21,582 nucleotides of DNA, taken from NCBI GenBank assembly GCA_964546645.1, contig CAZJKM010000043.1, forward strand, positions 1-21,582, read 5' to 3'. A model generated the notes under the pieces. That model did not search any database, was not told where the DNA came from, and worked only from the letters and a program-made list of their open reading frames with translations. The position numbers were made by a program, and so were the translations under genes. Source of the stretch: A37T11 sp964546645 (lineage in GTDB: Bacteria; Bacteroidota; Bacteroidia; Sphingobacteriales; Sphingobacteriaceae). Positions 14,877 through 21,582 of the stretch are shown one piece after another (position 1 is the stretch's first letter; every line of letters starts with the position of its first letter).

Positions 14877-15935
14877 ATGAACAGGAAACAACAAACAAAC
14901 CTGCTTATTATCCTGTGTGCTGCGATGGCCGTTGCCTGTGGCGGTAACCGACCTGACAGCGGGCTGGCAACCGACGCTGCGGTACCGGTGCGGGTACAGC
15001 CACTCGACCGGTCGACCGGATTAAACACCACTATTCACGCTACCGGACTCTTTACAACGGATGATGAAACACTGCTGTCGTTTAAGAACGGAGGGGTGGT
15101 TGACCGTGTCCTGGTAAAAGAAGGCGACGCGATCCGCAAAGGACAGTTGCTGGCAACAACGGCGGCGGCGGAAATACAGGCAACCGTACAGCAGGCAACG
15201 CTTGCTTTAGAGAAAGCAGAACGTGATTACAACCGGGCAAGGAAATTGTATCTGGACAGCGTAGCTACCCAGGAGCAGATGCAGAATGCGCAGACAGCGA
15301 TGGAAGTGGCCCGCCAGCAGCTCCATACAGCGAAGATCAATCAGGGATACGGTGAGATCAGGGCCGCGACCGGTGGATTTGTGTTGCAGCGTTTTGTAAA
15401 TGAGGGCCAGGTAGTGGGTCCGGGAACACCGGTGCTGCAGGTCAACAGCGCCGGCAACACCGGCTGGATGGTTAATGCCGGCCTCAGTGACCGCCAGTGG
15501 GCGCAGGTCAGCGTGGGAGATTCGGCTATGGTGACAACCGATGCCCTCCCGGGCAAAGAGCTCCGCGCCCGGGTAACGAAGAAAACCGAAGCGGCCAGTC
15601 CGGCATCCGGGTTGATGAATGTACAGCTCACCATAGAGAAGCCGGAACGGGCAGCACTGGCTTCCGGCCTGTTTGCCAGGGCGGAAATCCGCGCAGGCGG
15701 TCAAAACGAAAACTGGACCATCCCGTTTGATGCACTCATCGATGCCGACGGGGGCCGGGGCGTGGTGTTTGTAACCAGCGACGGAAAGACCGCCAGACGC
15801 ATTGAGGTAGCCATCGGTGGCATAGAAAAGGATCGGGTACTGATCACAGGAGGCCTGGAACAGGCCGCGGCACTGATCGTATCCGGAAGCCCGTATTTAA
15901 AAGATGGGGCCACCATAACCGTTATGAAACCGTAA
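14877..15935 (+). CDS. Efflux RND transporter periplasmic adaptor (membrane fusion) lipoprotein
   Basis: 352-residue HlyD/AcrA-type adaptor linking the inner-membrane RND pump to TolC. Lipoprotein signal with lipobox AVAC, Cys21. Seen: first half of the biotinyl-lipoyl-like domain (LLSFKNGGVVDRVLVKEGDAIRKGQLLA), helical hairpin at about residues 100-150 (QATLALEKAERDYNRARKLYLDSVATQEQMQNAQTAMEVARQQLHTAK), the second lipoyl half (GEIRAATGGFVLQRFVNEGQVVGPGTPVLQV), then beta-barrel and membrane-proximal domains (GLFARAEI, VFVTSDGKTARRIEVAIGG). The hairpin is short, typical of adaptors for heavier or small-molecule RND pumps. Separated by 5 nt from tolC and 57 nt from the pump gene. Confidence 0.94.
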   Translation: MNRKQQTNLLIILCAAMAVACGGNRPDSGLATDAAVPVRVQPLDRSTGLNTTIHATGLFTTDDETLLSFKNGGVVDRVLVKEGDAIRKGQLLATTAAAEIQATVQQATLALEKAERDYNRARKLYLDSVATQEQMQNAQTAMEVARQQLHTAKINQGYGEIRAATGGFVLQRFVNEGQVVGPGTPVLQVNSAGNTGWMVNAGLSDRQWAQVSVGDSAMVTTDALPGKELRARVTKKTEAASPASGLMNVQLTIEKPERAALASGLFARAEIRAGGQNENWTIPFDALIDADGGRGVVFVTSDGKTARRIEVAIGGIEKDRVLITGGLEQAAALIVSGSPYLKDGATITVMKP

Positions 15936-15947
15936 CCGTATACTCAT

Positions 15948-15991
15948 GGACTATCGACTGTCGACTATCAACTACTACCTATCGACTAACA
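15948..15991. repeat. Short imperfect direct repeats between adaptor and pump genes
   Basis: The 57-bp spacer is made almost wholly of CTATCGACT-like words: GACTATCGACT (15949-15959), GTCGACTATCAACT (15960-15973) and CTATCGACTAAC (15979-15990). They run right up to the pump start. Such low-complexity spacers are not coding; origin or function unknown. Confidence 0.6.
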
Positions 15992-15992
15992 C

Positions 15993-18900
15993 ATGAACAT
16001 CTCAAAGTTTGCCATAAAAAACAGCCAGTTCACCTTTATCATGGTGCTCATGGTATTGATGGTGGGGCTCACTACGGTGCTGAATATGCCCCGGGCAGAA
16101 GATCCGGACATGGAAACCCCGCTGTTCCCGGTAGTGGTCGTGTATCCGGGGACCAGCCCGGAGGACATCGAAGAGCTGGTTGTTAAGCCGATTGAGAGCA
16201 AGATATACGGGCTGGATCATATCAAACGCATCAAAACGACCATTTTCAGCGGGCTGGCCATCCTTGAAGTGGAATATACCTTTAACAGCAATGTGGAGGA
16301 TAAATACCAGGAACTGGTGCGGGAGGTCGGTATCATCCGCGGACAGCTGCCACCGGATATTTACAGCCTGGAGGTCATGAAAGCAGATCCGACGGATGTC
16401 AATGTGATCCAGTTGGCATTGATCTCGGAGAATGCTTCTATGGCAGGAATGAAGCGCGTGGCGGAAGACCTGCAGGAAGACCTGGAAAAGATTCCCCAGC
16501 TGAAGAAAGTGACCATCCACGGGCTGGGTGTGCAGTTGGTGCGTGTTGATGTGCGACCGGACAAGCTGGCCGCCATGCGCCTGCCGCTAAGCCGGGTGAT
16601 GCAGGCCATACAGAGTGAGGCGGTCAATATTCCCGGTGGCAGCGTACAGGGAGGCGGTAAATCCTTCAGCGTAAAGACCAGTGGTAACTACCGGAATGCG
16701 GAAGAGGTGGGCAGGACGATCATTGACAGCCGTCAGGGCCGGAATATCCTGCTTTCCGATGTGGCGGATGTATATCCGGATTTTGAGCCGCGCAACCATA
16801 TTACCCGGCTCAACAGTTACCGTTCGTTGTTCATCACCGCCGCACAAAAGCAGGGACAGAATATCAGTGAGACCCAGGAACAGTACCTGGCCACCATCGC
16901 CCGCTTTAAAGAGCAGTTGCCGGAGAATATGGACCTGGTGCTGCATTTTGACCAGGCCGATAACGTCAATAAACGGCTCGGAGGACTCGGGGTCGACTTT
17001 GCCATTGCCATCCTGCTGGTGCTCCTTACACTGCTGCCGCTCGGTACGCGTGCATCTGCGGTGGTGATGATCGCCATCCCGTTGTCCCTCGCCCTCGGTA
17101 TCGTGGCGCTGAATGCGTTTGGCTACAGTTTAAATCAACTTAGTATTGTCGGATTTGTGGTTGCACTCGGATTGCTGGTGGACGACAGCATCGTCGTGGT
17201 GGAGAATATCGAACGCTGGATGCGTGAGGGTTATTCGCGGCTGGAGGCAGCCATCCGCGGTACGCAGCAGATCACCATGGCCGTCATTGGCTGTACCGTT
17301 ACGCTGGTGATTGCCTTTATGCCGCTGATGTTCATGCCGGAGGCGGCGGGCAATTTCATCCGGAGCCTGCCGGTGGCCATTATCAGTACCGTTATTGCCT
17401 CCATGCTGGTGGCACTCACCGTGGTTCCGTATCTTTCGAGCCGCCTGCTGAAACCCCATGCACATCCCGAAGGGAATGCCGTGCTGCGCGTGTTTCAGCG
17501 GGTCATCCATCGTACGTACGCCGTGCTGCTGGATAAGGCGTTGAAAAAGCCCTGGCATACGCTGGGGGTTGCGCTGCTGATCTTTGCAGGCTCCCTGGCG
17601 CTGATCCCCCTGGTGGGCTTCAGCCTGTTTCCGGCTTCTGAAAAGCCGCAGTTTATCATACATATTTCTGCACCATTGCAAGCCAATATCGGCCATACGG
17701 ACCGTATCGCACGGCAGATCGAACAGCAATTGGATACCATTCCGCAGGTAAAATACTATGCCAGCAATGTGGGTAAAGGTAATCCCCGTATTTATTACAA
17801 CCTGTTACAGACCAATGAGCGCAGTGATTTTGCGGAGATTTTTGTGCAACTCCATGAAGAGGTGGGCAGCAATGAAAAGCTGGCACTGATCGAGCAGCTG
17901 CGCACAGCCTGGACACCCTTTCCCGGAGCAAAAGTAGAGGTCAAAAATTTTGAACAGGGCGTGCCGATGATATCTCCTGTGGAAGTGCGTATTATGGGGA
18001 ACCACCTGGATAGCCTGACCCGTATTGCCGGTGATGTAGAGCAGCTGCTGAAGGAAACGCCAGGCACTATGTATGTCAACAATCCGGTAGAACATAATAA
18101 AGTGGACATACGGGTGGACGTGAACCGCGACAAAGCGCTGGCACTTGGTGTTCCTTCCGTAAATATAGCCCGTGCCGTTCGGCTGGCCCTGGCGGGGATC
18201 GATGTGGCGACATTCAACGACCCGGTTGAGGACGGTGACTATACCATCCGTTTAAGCGTACCCCGGCCTGCGTATCCGGACCTGTCCGTATTTGACAGGC
18301 TGTACGTCGACAATGCTGTCGGTGGCTCCGTGCCACTTAGTCAGGTGGCCACGCTGGCCTTTGAGTCATCACCCGCCTCCATCCGCCACATGAATAAGGT
18401 GCGGACGGTAAGTGTCAATGCCTTTGTTCAAAAAGGATTCCAGAATGACCCTGTTATCCGCGACGTCATCACCCGCATGGATGCGTACCCCCTGCCAGCC
18501 GGCTACAGCTATGAAATGGGAGGGGAGGTAGAGGCACGGCAACAGTCATTCGGCGGGTTCGGCACCATTATCCTGATAACGGTATTTATGTTTGTCGCCG
18601 TCCTGGTGCTGGAGTTCAAAACCTTTAAAAGCACGCTTATCGTGTTGTCGGTGATACCGTTGGGTATTGTGGGCGCCGTCGTGGCGCTGCTGGTTACCGG
18701 CAATACGCTGTCGTTCGTTGCCAGCATCGGCATGGTGGCATTGGCAGGAATCGAAGTGAAGAATACGATTTTGCTGGTGGATTTTACCAACCAGCTGCGG
18801 CGCGAAGGGCTGGCATTGAACGAAGCAATCGAAAAGGCGGGCGAAATCCGTTTCCTGCCGATCATCCTGACGACGCTGACGGCCATTGGGGGACTGATGC

Positions 18901-19034
18901 CTATTGCATGGTCCAGCAATCCGCTGATATCACCGCTGGCTATTGTGATGATCGGCGGATTGATCAGCTCTACCTTGTTGTCGCGTATTGTGACACCGGT
19001 TATTTATAAATTGATGCCGCCAAAAATAGATTAA
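15993..19034 (+). CDS. Efflux RND transporter permease (AcrB/MexB-like)
   Basis: 1013-residue proton-driven inner-membrane pump, in a length normal for the HAE-RND family. N-terminal membrane helix about 12-32 (FTFIMVLMVLMVGLTTVLNMP). The first large periplasmic domain follows, then a six-helix block from about 335. Proton-relay aspartates 397/398 lie in LLVDDSIVVVENIERW and a partner lysine 923 in GIEVKNTILLVDF, matching AcrB Asp407/408 and Lys940. The second periplasmic domain is about 545-850, then the final helices (MVALAGIEVKNT, IGGLISSTLLSRIVTPVIY). Complete and undamaged. The tetR-tolC-adaptor-pump order on one strand shows a self-contained efflux system. Its drug or lipid substrate cannot be read from sequence. 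Confidence 0.96.
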   Translation: MNISKFAIKNSQFTFIMVLMVLMVGLTTVLNMPRAEDPDMETPLFPVVVVYPGTSPEDIEELVVKPIESKIYGLDHIKRIKTTIFSGLAILEVEYTFNSNVEDKYQELVREVGIIRGQLPPDIYSLEVMKADPTDVNVIQLALISENASMAGMKRVAEDLQEDLEKIPQLKKVTIHGLGVQLVRVDVRPDKLAAMRLPLSRVMQAIQSEAVNIPGGSVQGGGKSFSVKTSGNYRNAEEVGRTIIDSRQGRNILLSDVADVYPDFEPRNHITRLNSYRSLFITAAQKQGQNISETQEQYLATIARFKEQLPENMDLVLHFDQADNVNKRLGGLGVDFAIAILLVLLTLLPLGTRASAVVMIAIPLSLALGIVALNAFGYSLNQLSIVGFVVALGLLVDDSIVVVENIERWMREGYSRLEAAIRGTQQITMAVIGCTVTLVIAFMPLMFMPEAAGNFIRSLPVAIISTVIASMLVALTVVPYLSSRLLKPHAHPEGNAVLRVFQRVIHRTYAVLLDKALKKPWHTLGVALLIFAGSLALIPLVGFSLFPASEKPQFIIHISAPLQANIGHTDRIARQIEQQLDTIPQVKYYASNVGKGNPRIYYNLLQTNERSDFAEIFVQLHEEVGSNEKLALIEQLRTAWTPFPGAKVEVKNFEQGVPMISPVEVRIMGNHLDSLTRIAGDVEQLLKETPGTMYVNNPVEHNKVDIRVDVNRDKALALGVPSVNIARAVRLALAGIDVATFNDPVEDGDYTIRLSVPRPAYPDLSVFDRLYVDNAVGGSVPLSQVATLAFESSPASIRHMNKVRTVSVNAFVQKGFQNDPVIRDVITRMDAYPLPAGYSYEMGGEVEARQQSFGGFGTIILITVFMFVAVLVLEFKTFKSTLIVLSVIPLGIVGAVVALLVTGNTLSFVASIGMVALAGIEVKNTILLVDFTNQLRREGLALNEAIEKAGEIRFLPIILTTLTAIGGLMPIAWSSNPLISPLAIVMIGGLISSTLLSRIVTPVIYKLMPPKID

Positions 19035-19049
19035 TACCTACTTTTGGGT

Positions 19050-19925
19050 ATGAAGATCCCGAAAAATATGCTTTTAAAGCCATGCTTCCTGGTGGGTATG
19101 CTCGTGTCAGCCCTGGTTATCAGCACTCATGCCCAACAGCTCACCGTTGCAACGTACAATATTCGTTACGAAAATAAAGGGGATGCTGACCATGGCAACG
19201 GTTGGGAACGCCGGGGTCCCGTTATTGCCGCACTGATGCGTTTCCACGATTTTGATATGGTTGGTACGCAGGAAGGTAAAATCGGGCAATTACGCGACCT
19301 GGAGCAACAGCTGCCGGGGTACGGTCGGATTGGTGCAGGGCGTGATGATGGCAAAGAAGGAGGGGAACATGCCGCCATTTTTTATAAAAAGGATCGGTTT
19401 AAGCTGATCCGGCAGGGTAATTTCTGGCTGGCACAAGAAACAGATAAACCGGTGAAGGGCTGGGATGCCGCTTTGCCACGTATATGTACCTGGGGTGAGT
19501 TTGAAGACAGGGTAAGCGGAAAGCGCTTATTGTTCTATAACATGCACTTTGACCATATCGGAGTGATGGCCCGCAGTGAAAGTGCCAAGCTGATCCTGCG
19601 TAAAATGAAGGAACTGGGTGGAGAGAAGCCGGTAATCCTGACAGGCGATTTTAACGTCGACCAGCACAATGAAAGTTATCATCTATTGAATGGCTCTCAG
19701 GTGCTGCGCGACGCATATGACCTGGCGGAGGTGCCGTATGCCATGACCGGTACGTTCAACCGTTTCAGCGCAGATGTACATACCGACAAACGCATCGATC
19801 ATATTTTTGTGAGTCCGCATTTTACCGTCACCCGCTACGGGATATTGACGGATACGTACCGGGATGGTGAAAAAGCCCGGGTCCCGTCGGATCATTTTCC
19901 GGTGGTGGTGAAGATGAGGTATTAA
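19050..19925 (+). CDS. Endonuclease/exonuclease/phosphatase family protein, secreted
   Basis: 291 residues from ATG 19050; a TTG six bases earlier is in frame and less likely. Signal peptide about 1-28 (hydrophobic CFLVGMLVSALVIST, cut near HAQ). The EEP metal-dependent fold is well marked: TYNIRY with Asn37, TQEG with Glu75, NMHFDHIG (His166/Asp168 region), LTGDFNVD with Asp200 and Asn202, KRIDHIFVS with Asp250/His251, and PSDHFPVVV with Asp281/His282. Members cut nucleic acid or phosphoester bonds of lipids and sugars; secreted Bacteroidota versions are often unassigned hydrolases. It begins 15 nt after the pump stop, so it is probably cotranscribed with the efflux operon, though a functional link is not obvious. 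Confidence 0.9.
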   Translation: MKIPKNMLLKPCFLVGMLVSALVISTHAQQLTVATYNIRYENKGDADHGNGWERRGPVIAALMRFHDFDMVGTQEGKIGQLRDLEQQLPGYGRIGAGRDDGKEGGEHAAIFYKKDRFKLIRQGNFWLAQETDKPVKGWDAALPRICTWGEFEDRVSGKRLLFYNMHFDHIGVMARSESAKLILRKMKELGGEKPVILTGDFNVDQHNESYHLLNGSQVLRDAYDLAEVPYAMTGTFNRFSADVHTDKRIDHIFVSPHFTVTRYGILTDTYRDGEKARVPSDHFPVVVKMRY

Positions 19926-19926
19926 G

Positions 19927-19993
19927 GTACTGACAAGTTTTGGACTTATAGCCAAAAATGCTGACTTTAGAAATATAAGAGAGACGAAGTATG
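19927..19993 (+). mobile_element. Possible remnant of an IS3-family (IS150-like) end
   Basis: The sequence starting GTACTGACAAGTTTTGGAC just after the EEP stop resembles the terminal repeats of IS150-group elements (TGTACTGAC...AAAAGTTGGAC, recalled). It is followed about 60 nt later by an ATG as in the left end of such elements. No transposase and no matching right end are present. Weak; listed as a candidate only. Confidence 0.2.
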
Positions 19994-20024
19994 GAATTGC
20001 TTATCGATGATCAGGAAGTTCATA

Positions 20025-20059
20025 ACCCCTGCCGGCGGCCCCAGGCCGCCGGCAGGGGT
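20025..20059. terminator. Perfect 16-bp GC-rich hairpin, terminator-like without T-tract
   Basis: Arms 20025-20040 and 20044-20059 are exact inverse complements around a 3-nt loop (CCA), nearly all G/C. It lies 5 nt past the FN3 gene stop (minus strand) and about 100 nt past the convergent EEP stop, so it could stop both transcripts. No run of T follows on either strand, so it may instead be an extragenic palindromic (REP-like) element or an mRNA 3'-end stabiliser. Confidence 0.6.
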
Positions 20060-20064
20060 GGCGC

Positions 20065-20700
20065 CTACCGGGCAACCTGTGAAACAGGCGTGCTCCAGTC
20101 GCCTTTGCCGTGCGCATTACAGGCACGGACGCGTACATAGTACGTCATAGCCCGAATTAACGGGCTGATGATGTTATGCCGCCTTTTCCGGCCACTGCGG
20201 ACGGTTCCGCTTTTTTCCCAGACAATAATATCCCCGGCCATCGTACCCAGTTCATACTCATAGTGCGACGCCTTGTGTACGGCATCAAATAAAAGGGCCA
20301 GCTCTCCGCTTACATCCCCGTCTACCATCCGCACGCGCTGGGGAATCCCCGGCACGGTCAGTGCTGAAGGCAGGTCCCGCAGGCGGAATCCTGAGCTGAG
20401 CAACTGGTGTAATACACCTTTGGCAACCGTGTTTACATAGAAAGCCAGCCTGCGCAGCGTATCCACCAGCACATCCCGTGCGGCGTTTTTAGCCTGCGCA
20501 TCCTCAGGGCTTCCCTTCTTGTTGGCCAGGTCCATTTTCTCGTTGTAATCCGCTAACACCTGTTCGAGGTCAGTAAGCGGGGGGACGGGATTCGCAAATA
20601 CGGCTGAATTCTGGCCCATTGCCTGCAGCACGGTGCTGGCCAGGTAACCGAGATCCGCATCGCGGAGGCGGTCATAATTTGTTTTTACTTGTCGTGACAT
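20065..20700 (-). CDS. Fibronectin type III domain protein of unknown function
   Basis: 211 residues from ATG 20700; an in-frame ATG at 20820 adds 40 unlikely residues. No signal peptide or membrane helix is seen. Residues 1-110 are helical and charged (TNYDRLRDADLGYLASTVLQAMGQN..., DLEQVLADYNEKMDLANKKGSPEDAQAKNAARDVLVDTLRRLAFYVNTVAKGV). The C-terminal part (about 117-208) looks like one FN3 domain, ending ITYYVRVRACNAHGKGDWSTPVS-like, the common last strand pair. It is not a family I can name. Upstream on the same strand are the heptad array and HTH gene; downstream is the GC hairpin. An A/T-rich leader precedes the start. It could be a structural or phage-like surface component, but nothing proves it. 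Confidence 0.7.
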   Translation of the reverse strand: MSRQVKTNYDRLRDADLGYLASTVLQAMGQNSAVFANPVPPLTDLEQVLADYNEKMDLANKKGSPEDAQAKNAARDVLVDTLRRLAFYVNTVAKGVLHQLLSSGFRLRDLPSALTVPGIPQRVRMVDGDVSGELALLFDAVHKASHYEYELGTMAGDIIVWEKSGTVRSGRKRRHNIISPLIRAMTYYVRVRACNAHGKGDWSTPVSQVAR

Positions 20701-20834
20701 AAAAAAATACTTAAAAAATGAATAAAAAAACATTCCTACTCTGATTCGCAGGTTTTCGGATTTCCCCTGGTCGTTGCAACAGACAGCGGCAAACATACCG
20801 TGGCGTAAACAGGGGAGCAATTTTTTAGACTAAC

Positions 20835-21278
20835 TTAGACGATGTTATACCGGGATGGACCGGCTTGCACAGACCAGGAGGTGAAACCGGCTGAAAAGGC
20901 TTTTGCTTCCACACCGGAGTCTTTTGCTTCCGGTGTGGAAGCAAAAGCTTTTAGGGTGGAGCCGTTTGCCTTTAAGGTGGAGTCTTATGCTTCCGGTGCG
21001 GTGTCAAACGCCTTTAGGGTGGAGTCGTTTGCCTGTAAGGTAGAGTCTTTTGCTTCCGGTGCGGTGTCAAACGCCTTTAGGGTGGAGTCGTTTGCCTGTA
21101 AGGTGGAGTCTTTTGCTTCCGGTGCGGAGGCAGACGCCTTTAGGGTGGAGTCCTTTGCTTGTAGGATAGAGTCTTTTGCCTCCGGTGCGGAAGCAAACGC
21201 CTTCAGGGTGGTGTCGTTTGCCTGCAAGGTGGTGTCATTTGCTTCCGGCGCGGAGGCAAACGCCTAAAGGGTGGAATC
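20835..21278 (-). pseudogene. Continuation of the HTH gene frame: heptad-repeat tail broken by stop codons
   Basis: In the same frame as the HTH gene, codons continue in heptads after its stop: EANDTTL, QANDTTL, KAFASAP, EAKDSIL, QAKDSTL and so on, to a final TAA at 20835-20837. The run is broken by in-frame stops at 21264-21266 (TAG) and 20985-20987 (TAA), plus the HTH gene's own stop at 21279-21281 (TAA). All three fall where the repeat otherwise has a Lys codon. Read through, the HTH frame would be about 233 codons from 21536. This is the best reading of the region; a separately translated internal ORF (20985-21227) is possible but lacks a visible start signal. Confidence 0.5.
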
Positions 21279-21330
21279 TTATGCTTCGGGGGTGGAGTTG
21301 TTTGCCTCCGGGCCGGAGTCAAACGCCTTT
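20896..21330. repeat. Nested 21-bp / 63-bp minisatellite array
   Basis: About 435 bp of tandem repeats with no indels. A 63-bp unit starts at 20938, 21001, 21064, 21127, 21190 and 21253, with a partial one at 21316; each unit consists of three related 21-bp parts. Units at 21001 and 21064 differ at one of 63 bases, so a recent duplication is likely. The flanking part at 20896-20937 holds two more 21-bp parts of the third type. Because 21 and 63 are multiples of three, copy changes keep the reading frame on both strands. Confidence 0.93.
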
Positions 21331-21582
21331 TTACCGGTTTTCCGCCGCAGGGCGTTCAGTTTCCTGAATCCGAGATGCGTTTCCTTCCGTTCCATCATCA
21401 GTTTGGCCACATCGGATTTCAGGTAATAGAGCCGCCTTCCGATGGACAATACGGGGAACAGCAGCTTGTTACGGACTTCATTATAGAAGGTTGTTTTGGA
21501 GATGCCGAAATAGATGGCGATCTCCTGCACATCCATATGTGCGGGGGGAGCCTGCGGGGCCGGTTCTCCTGTTGCGGGTAAC
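21279..21582 (-). CDS. Helix-turn-helix (excisionase/MerR-like) DNA-binding protein, 5' end beyond window
   Basis: The frame is open to the right edge, so the start may be outside; the first ATG inside is at 21536 (85 residues from it). The Pro/Ala-rich stretch TGEPAPQAPPAH precedes that ATG and could be the true N-terminus. Seen: VQEIAIYFGISKTTFYNEVRNKLLFPVLSIGRRLYYLKSDVAKLM, the winged-HTH pattern of helix-turn-helix domain proteins such as HTH_17/excisionase-type regulators (recognition helix in SKTTFYNEVR). It ends RRKTGKKAFDSGPEANNSTPEA, two heptads of the repeat array, then TAA. Thus the gene runs into the minisatellite and is probably truncated by mutation. Role: DNA-binding, possibly of a mobile-element or repeat-linked locus; the target is unknown. 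Confidence 0.75.
   Translation of the reverse strand, partial: LPATGEPAPQAPPAHMDVQEIAIYFGISKTTFYNEVRNKLLFPVLSIGRRLYYLKSDVAKLMMERKETHLGFRKLNALRRKTGKKAFDSGPEANNSTPEA

Noticed and set aside
20842..21267. 141-codon plus-strand frame through the repeat array
   Set aside because: The minus frame is continuous with a recognisable HTH domain and the plus frame has no recognisable domain; openness follows from the repeat. Kept as a finding, not as a gene.
20896..21330. CRISPR array
   Set aside because: Repeats are contiguous with no unique spacers and the unit is a 21-bp coding-type minisatellite; no cas genes.

Overview
The window looks like chromosomal DNA of a Bacteroidota member, most likely of the Chitinophagaceae or Chitinophaga type. 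That placement is an inference. It rests on a SecD-type gene of the kind fused to SecF in this phylum, a DUF5777-type outer-membrane barrel, a Bacteroidota-style sigma-factor/membrane-protein pair, promoters matching TTTG / TAnnTTTG, and the general scarcity of Shine-Dalgarno sequences. The sequence has one assembly gap of exactly 100 N (7447-7546).

Layout. 1-1581 (-): 5' part of secDF, running off the left edge. 1890-5339 (+): full-length pyruvate carboxylase. 5340-6652 (-): thyA-folA operon (dTMP and tetrahydrofolate synthesis), whose last stop codon abuts the pyc stop codon. 6893-7351 (+): PA2169/DUF2383-type four-helix-bundle protein followed by a clear terminator. 7547-7770 (+): 3' end of a SAM methyltransferase cut by the gap. 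7845-8900 (+): luciferase-like flavin oxidoreductase. 8909-10828 (-): three-gene envelope operon of a cytochrome c lipoprotein, a YceI protein and a DUF5777 barrel. 10976-12739 (+): sigma-70-type factor and a single-pass membrane protein with a probable barrel-like C-terminal domain, divergent from the cytochrome operon.

12819-19925 (+): tetR-tolC-MFP-RND efflux operon, with a secreted endonuclease/exonuclease/phosphatase-fold enzyme as probable last gene. A perfect 21-bp palindrome sits exactly in the spacer of a consensus-like promoter before tetR. Further copies of its core lie at the start of tolC, so the operon probably is self-repressed by its TetR protein.

19926-21582 is the least ordinary stretch. 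It holds an IS3-like terminal fragment (weak), a 16-bp GC-rich perfect hairpin, a small FN3-domain protein, and a helix-turn-helix gene (open to the right edge). The HTH 3' end runs into a nested 21-bp / 63-bp minisatellite of about 435 bp. In the HTH frame the array encodes heptads of the EAKDSTL / QANDSTL / KAFDTAP type, interrupted by three nonsense codons that all fall at lysine positions of the repeat. This decaying or phase-variable-looking heptad tail is the most unusual feature seen.
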